Below are positions 62,470 to 64,000 of a stretch of 64,000 nt of DNA, in pieces. Under the pieces are notes generated by a model, which ran no database searches, had not been told where the DNA came from, and saw nothing but the letters and a program-made list of their open reading frames with translations. Within the stretch, counting starts at the first letter, position 1. Each line of letters begins with the position of its first letter. The DNA lies in the NCBI GenBank assembly GCA_011799875.1, contig CM022303.1, forward strand, positions 70,333,680 through 70,397,679, in the 5' to 3' direction. The position numbers and the translations under genes were made by a program. Origin of the DNA: Thinopyrum elongatum. Its lineage: Eukaryota > Streptophyta > Magnoliopsida > Poales > Poaceae.

Positions 62470-62645
62470 GTATATATAGCCACCTCATTGGTCCCGGTTC
62501 GTGTGTGGAACCGGGACTAAAGGCCCCCCTTCTGTCCCGGTTCAAGCCACGAACCGGGACCAATGGATGTGGGCCAGGAGCGAGGCCCATTGGTCCCGGT
62601 TCATGCCAGGAACCGGGACAAATGGGTCTAGACGAACCGGGACCA
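62470..62645 (-). promoter_or_regulatory. CACTA right subterminal repeats and TATA box
   Basis: Six GTCCCGGTT or AACCGGGAC units at 62488-62645 stand upstream (minus sense) of TATATATA at about 62470-62477. This is presumably the promoter of the TNP2 transcript. Confidence 0.65.
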
Positions 62646-62674
62646 ATGCCCACGAGGCCCCGGCCGGCCCCCTG

Positions 62675-64000
62675 TGTGACGCCCCCGGCCCGATCGTGCA
62701 CTAATCATACATGCAAATGCACACGATCAAGCCTAAGGACTCACGGGAAGATATCACAACACAACTCTAAAACATAAATAAAGTCATACAAGCTTTATAT
62801 TACAAGCCAGGGGCCTCGAGGGCTCGAATACATAAGCTTGCGTACAAGCGTCAGCGGAAGCATCAGGTATCTGAGTACAGATATTAAAAGAGAAACAGAA
62901 AGGCCTTTAGAAAGGCGGGGCAAAATAAAACACTACGATCGAAAGGCGAAGGCCTCCTGCCTGGGACCCTCCGATCCTACTCCTGGTCGTCAGTCAACTC
63001 ATAGCAGAATCCATCCTCTGGGTAGTAGTAGTAGACGATCGACGGGGCATCTGTCTCAAGGGGCTCCGTCCTCTGGTCACGACAAACTGATATGGGGAGA
63101 AAAGGAAAACAAAGCAACCGTGAGTACTCAGAAGTACTCAGCAAGCAAGGATCTACACTACATATGCAACATTTTCAATGAGAGGCTGTATATGTGGACT
63201 GGGCTGCAGAAATGCCAGAATAGAGAGAAGGCCTAGTCCTATCGAAGACTAGCATTTTCAGCAGTCTTGCAGCAATAGAGGAGAGCAGAACAGATCAATA
63301 TAATGTAGCAGTATCATTAAGTCTCATCCTCACCCAGAGATCCTTTCTCGACTCCCTGCGAGAAAGCAATCCCAGAGCCATACAGTCATCAACCTCGTCC
63401 GGAGATCCCTTCTCGACTCCCTGCGAGAAGCAATCTTAGAGCCATAGTATCCAAGTATCCAGTTCTAAATTGTATCAATCAGGATACAACTCCGAGTGTC
63501 CTTTACCGTAGGACCGGCTATCGATAGAAATGTTCTTCCCTGCAGGGGTGCACCAACTTACCCAACACGCTCGATTAACTCCGGTCGGACACACTTTCCT
63601 GGGTCATGCCCGGCCTCGGCCAAACGACACATCGCAACCCTACCTACAGCTCAGCAGAGAGGTCCCCGTCGGTCCATATCCTAAGTGCTCAGGGGTCATG
63701 GGCCATCGCCCTGTGCACTCCGGGTCGTTGCGAGCAGAGCGAATCTCGGCACCACCCCTCAGGATGGCGCCGGCCCAGCCCGGCCGCAGTGCTGAACTGG
63801 ACGTCTGACAGAGCTTTCGGCTGATGCCTACGATGCAGAACGCCCATACTATGCCCACGTGATGGTTAGTGCTATCAGGCCAGAGGCCTGCTCGGATCAA
63901 ATATCCAAATCGTTAGGACTAGGGGCTTGCGGTAACGAGCAGAGACTCACGAAAGATGTGACCCCGTCGCCCCGTCTCGAGGACTTGCTGCAAGGGTTAA
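62675..64000. mobile_element. Second copy of the inverted-repeat element (partial, leaves the window)
   Basis: It starts TGTGACGCCCCCGGCCCG in the CACTA right subterminal region. It is collinear with the left arm of the first element (about 41960-43225), without the terminal direct duplication, to the end of the window. The preceding CCCTG is the presumed target site. The tyrosine-rich peptide is kept in diverged form at about 62980-63080. Confidence 0.85.

Larger units (their letters stand above)
50086..62674 (-). mobile_element. CACTA transposon, right terminus not in view
   Basis: The left end is CACTAGTAGAAAAAGGCCC, inserted after CAA (probable 3-bp duplication) in the outer Angela RT at 50085. 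Dense subterminal repeats of GTCCCGGTT and AACCGGGAC occur at 50100-50290, 56930-57160 and 62485-62645. Both gene systems lie on the minus strand: TNP2 (58165-61467), then a Transposase_24/Ulp1 gene (50676-54507). The right TIR is missing because a second inverted-repeat element interrupts the subterminal region at 62675; it should lie outside the window. Confidence 0.9.
28408..64000 (+). mobile_element. Outer Angela/BARE-type Copia element (Angela-1), extends beyond the window
   Basis: The element's own sequence is in pieces: 5' LTR 28408-30152, leader 30153-31275, gag 40002-41265 and pol 47859-50085. RNase H, the polypurine tract and the 3' LTR would lie beyond the CACTA, outside the window. 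It is split by Angela-2, by an inverted-repeat element and by a CACTA. Each breakpoint can be placed exactly by comparison with Angela-2, an uninterrupted relative in the same window. The start of its target duplication would be ATTGA (28403-28407). Confidence 0.85.

Overview
The window is nuclear DNA from a large grass genome, almost certainly Triticeae (wheat, Aegilops or a close relative). The evidence is one intron-rich host gene followed by about 57 kb of nested transposable elements of recognisable cereal families: Angela/BARE-type Copia elements, Gypsy LTR pieces, a CACTA with TCCCGGTT subterminal repeats, a Helitron, Stowaway and hAT MITEs, and LINE debris. No prokaryotic, organellar, rRNA or tRNA features were seen.

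Region 1 (1-7.3 kb) holds the only intact-looking host gene: a 14-exon TPX2-like gene on the minus strand (coding 451-6816, about 465 aa). It has an N-terminal Aurora-kinase-binding motif and a TPX2-type central and importin region, a Stowaway MITE in its last intron, and a canonical E2F site upstream of its ATG.

Region 2 (7.6-16.5 kb) is a head-to-tail duplication of about 2.2 kb that includes Gypsy internal sequence. Copy 1 is uninterrupted. Copy 2 is split by a 4.5-kb Helitron with canonical termini, so copy 1 serves as its empty site. The Helitron carries two tandem arrays, a decayed Rep N-terminal remnant and a captured host exon with a splice donor. A Gypsy LTR follows copy 2.

Region 3 (17-28.4 kb) is TE rubble: three tandem LINE reverse-transcriptase fragments, two solo Copia LTRs with target-site duplications, Copia and Gypsy LTR fragments, a hAT MITE and a 42-bp poly-C tract.

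Region 4 (28.4-64 kb) is a nest. An outer Angela-type element (Angela-1, from 28408, right end outside the window) is interrupted by a complete Angela-type element (Angela-2, 31276-40001, TSD TGTCT), by a 6.6-kb inverted-repeat element (41266-47858, TSD TAATG) and by a CACTA transposon (from 50086). The CACTA is in turn interrupted by a second copy of the inverted-repeat element at 62675, which runs off the window. The CACTA encodes a TNP2 transposase pseudogene and a Transposase_24/Ulp1-protease pseudogene, each preceded by a similar repeat-plus-TATA promoter module. Between the second promoter and its gene lies a loopless inverted duplication of a SNF2-helicase gene fragment (about 54757-55226). 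This is the most interesting feature of the window, because transcription through it would give a long hairpin RNA matching a chromatin-remodeller gene.

Most TE reading frames are broken by a few stops or frameshifts. Exon joins, family names and ages are read by eye and were not computed.
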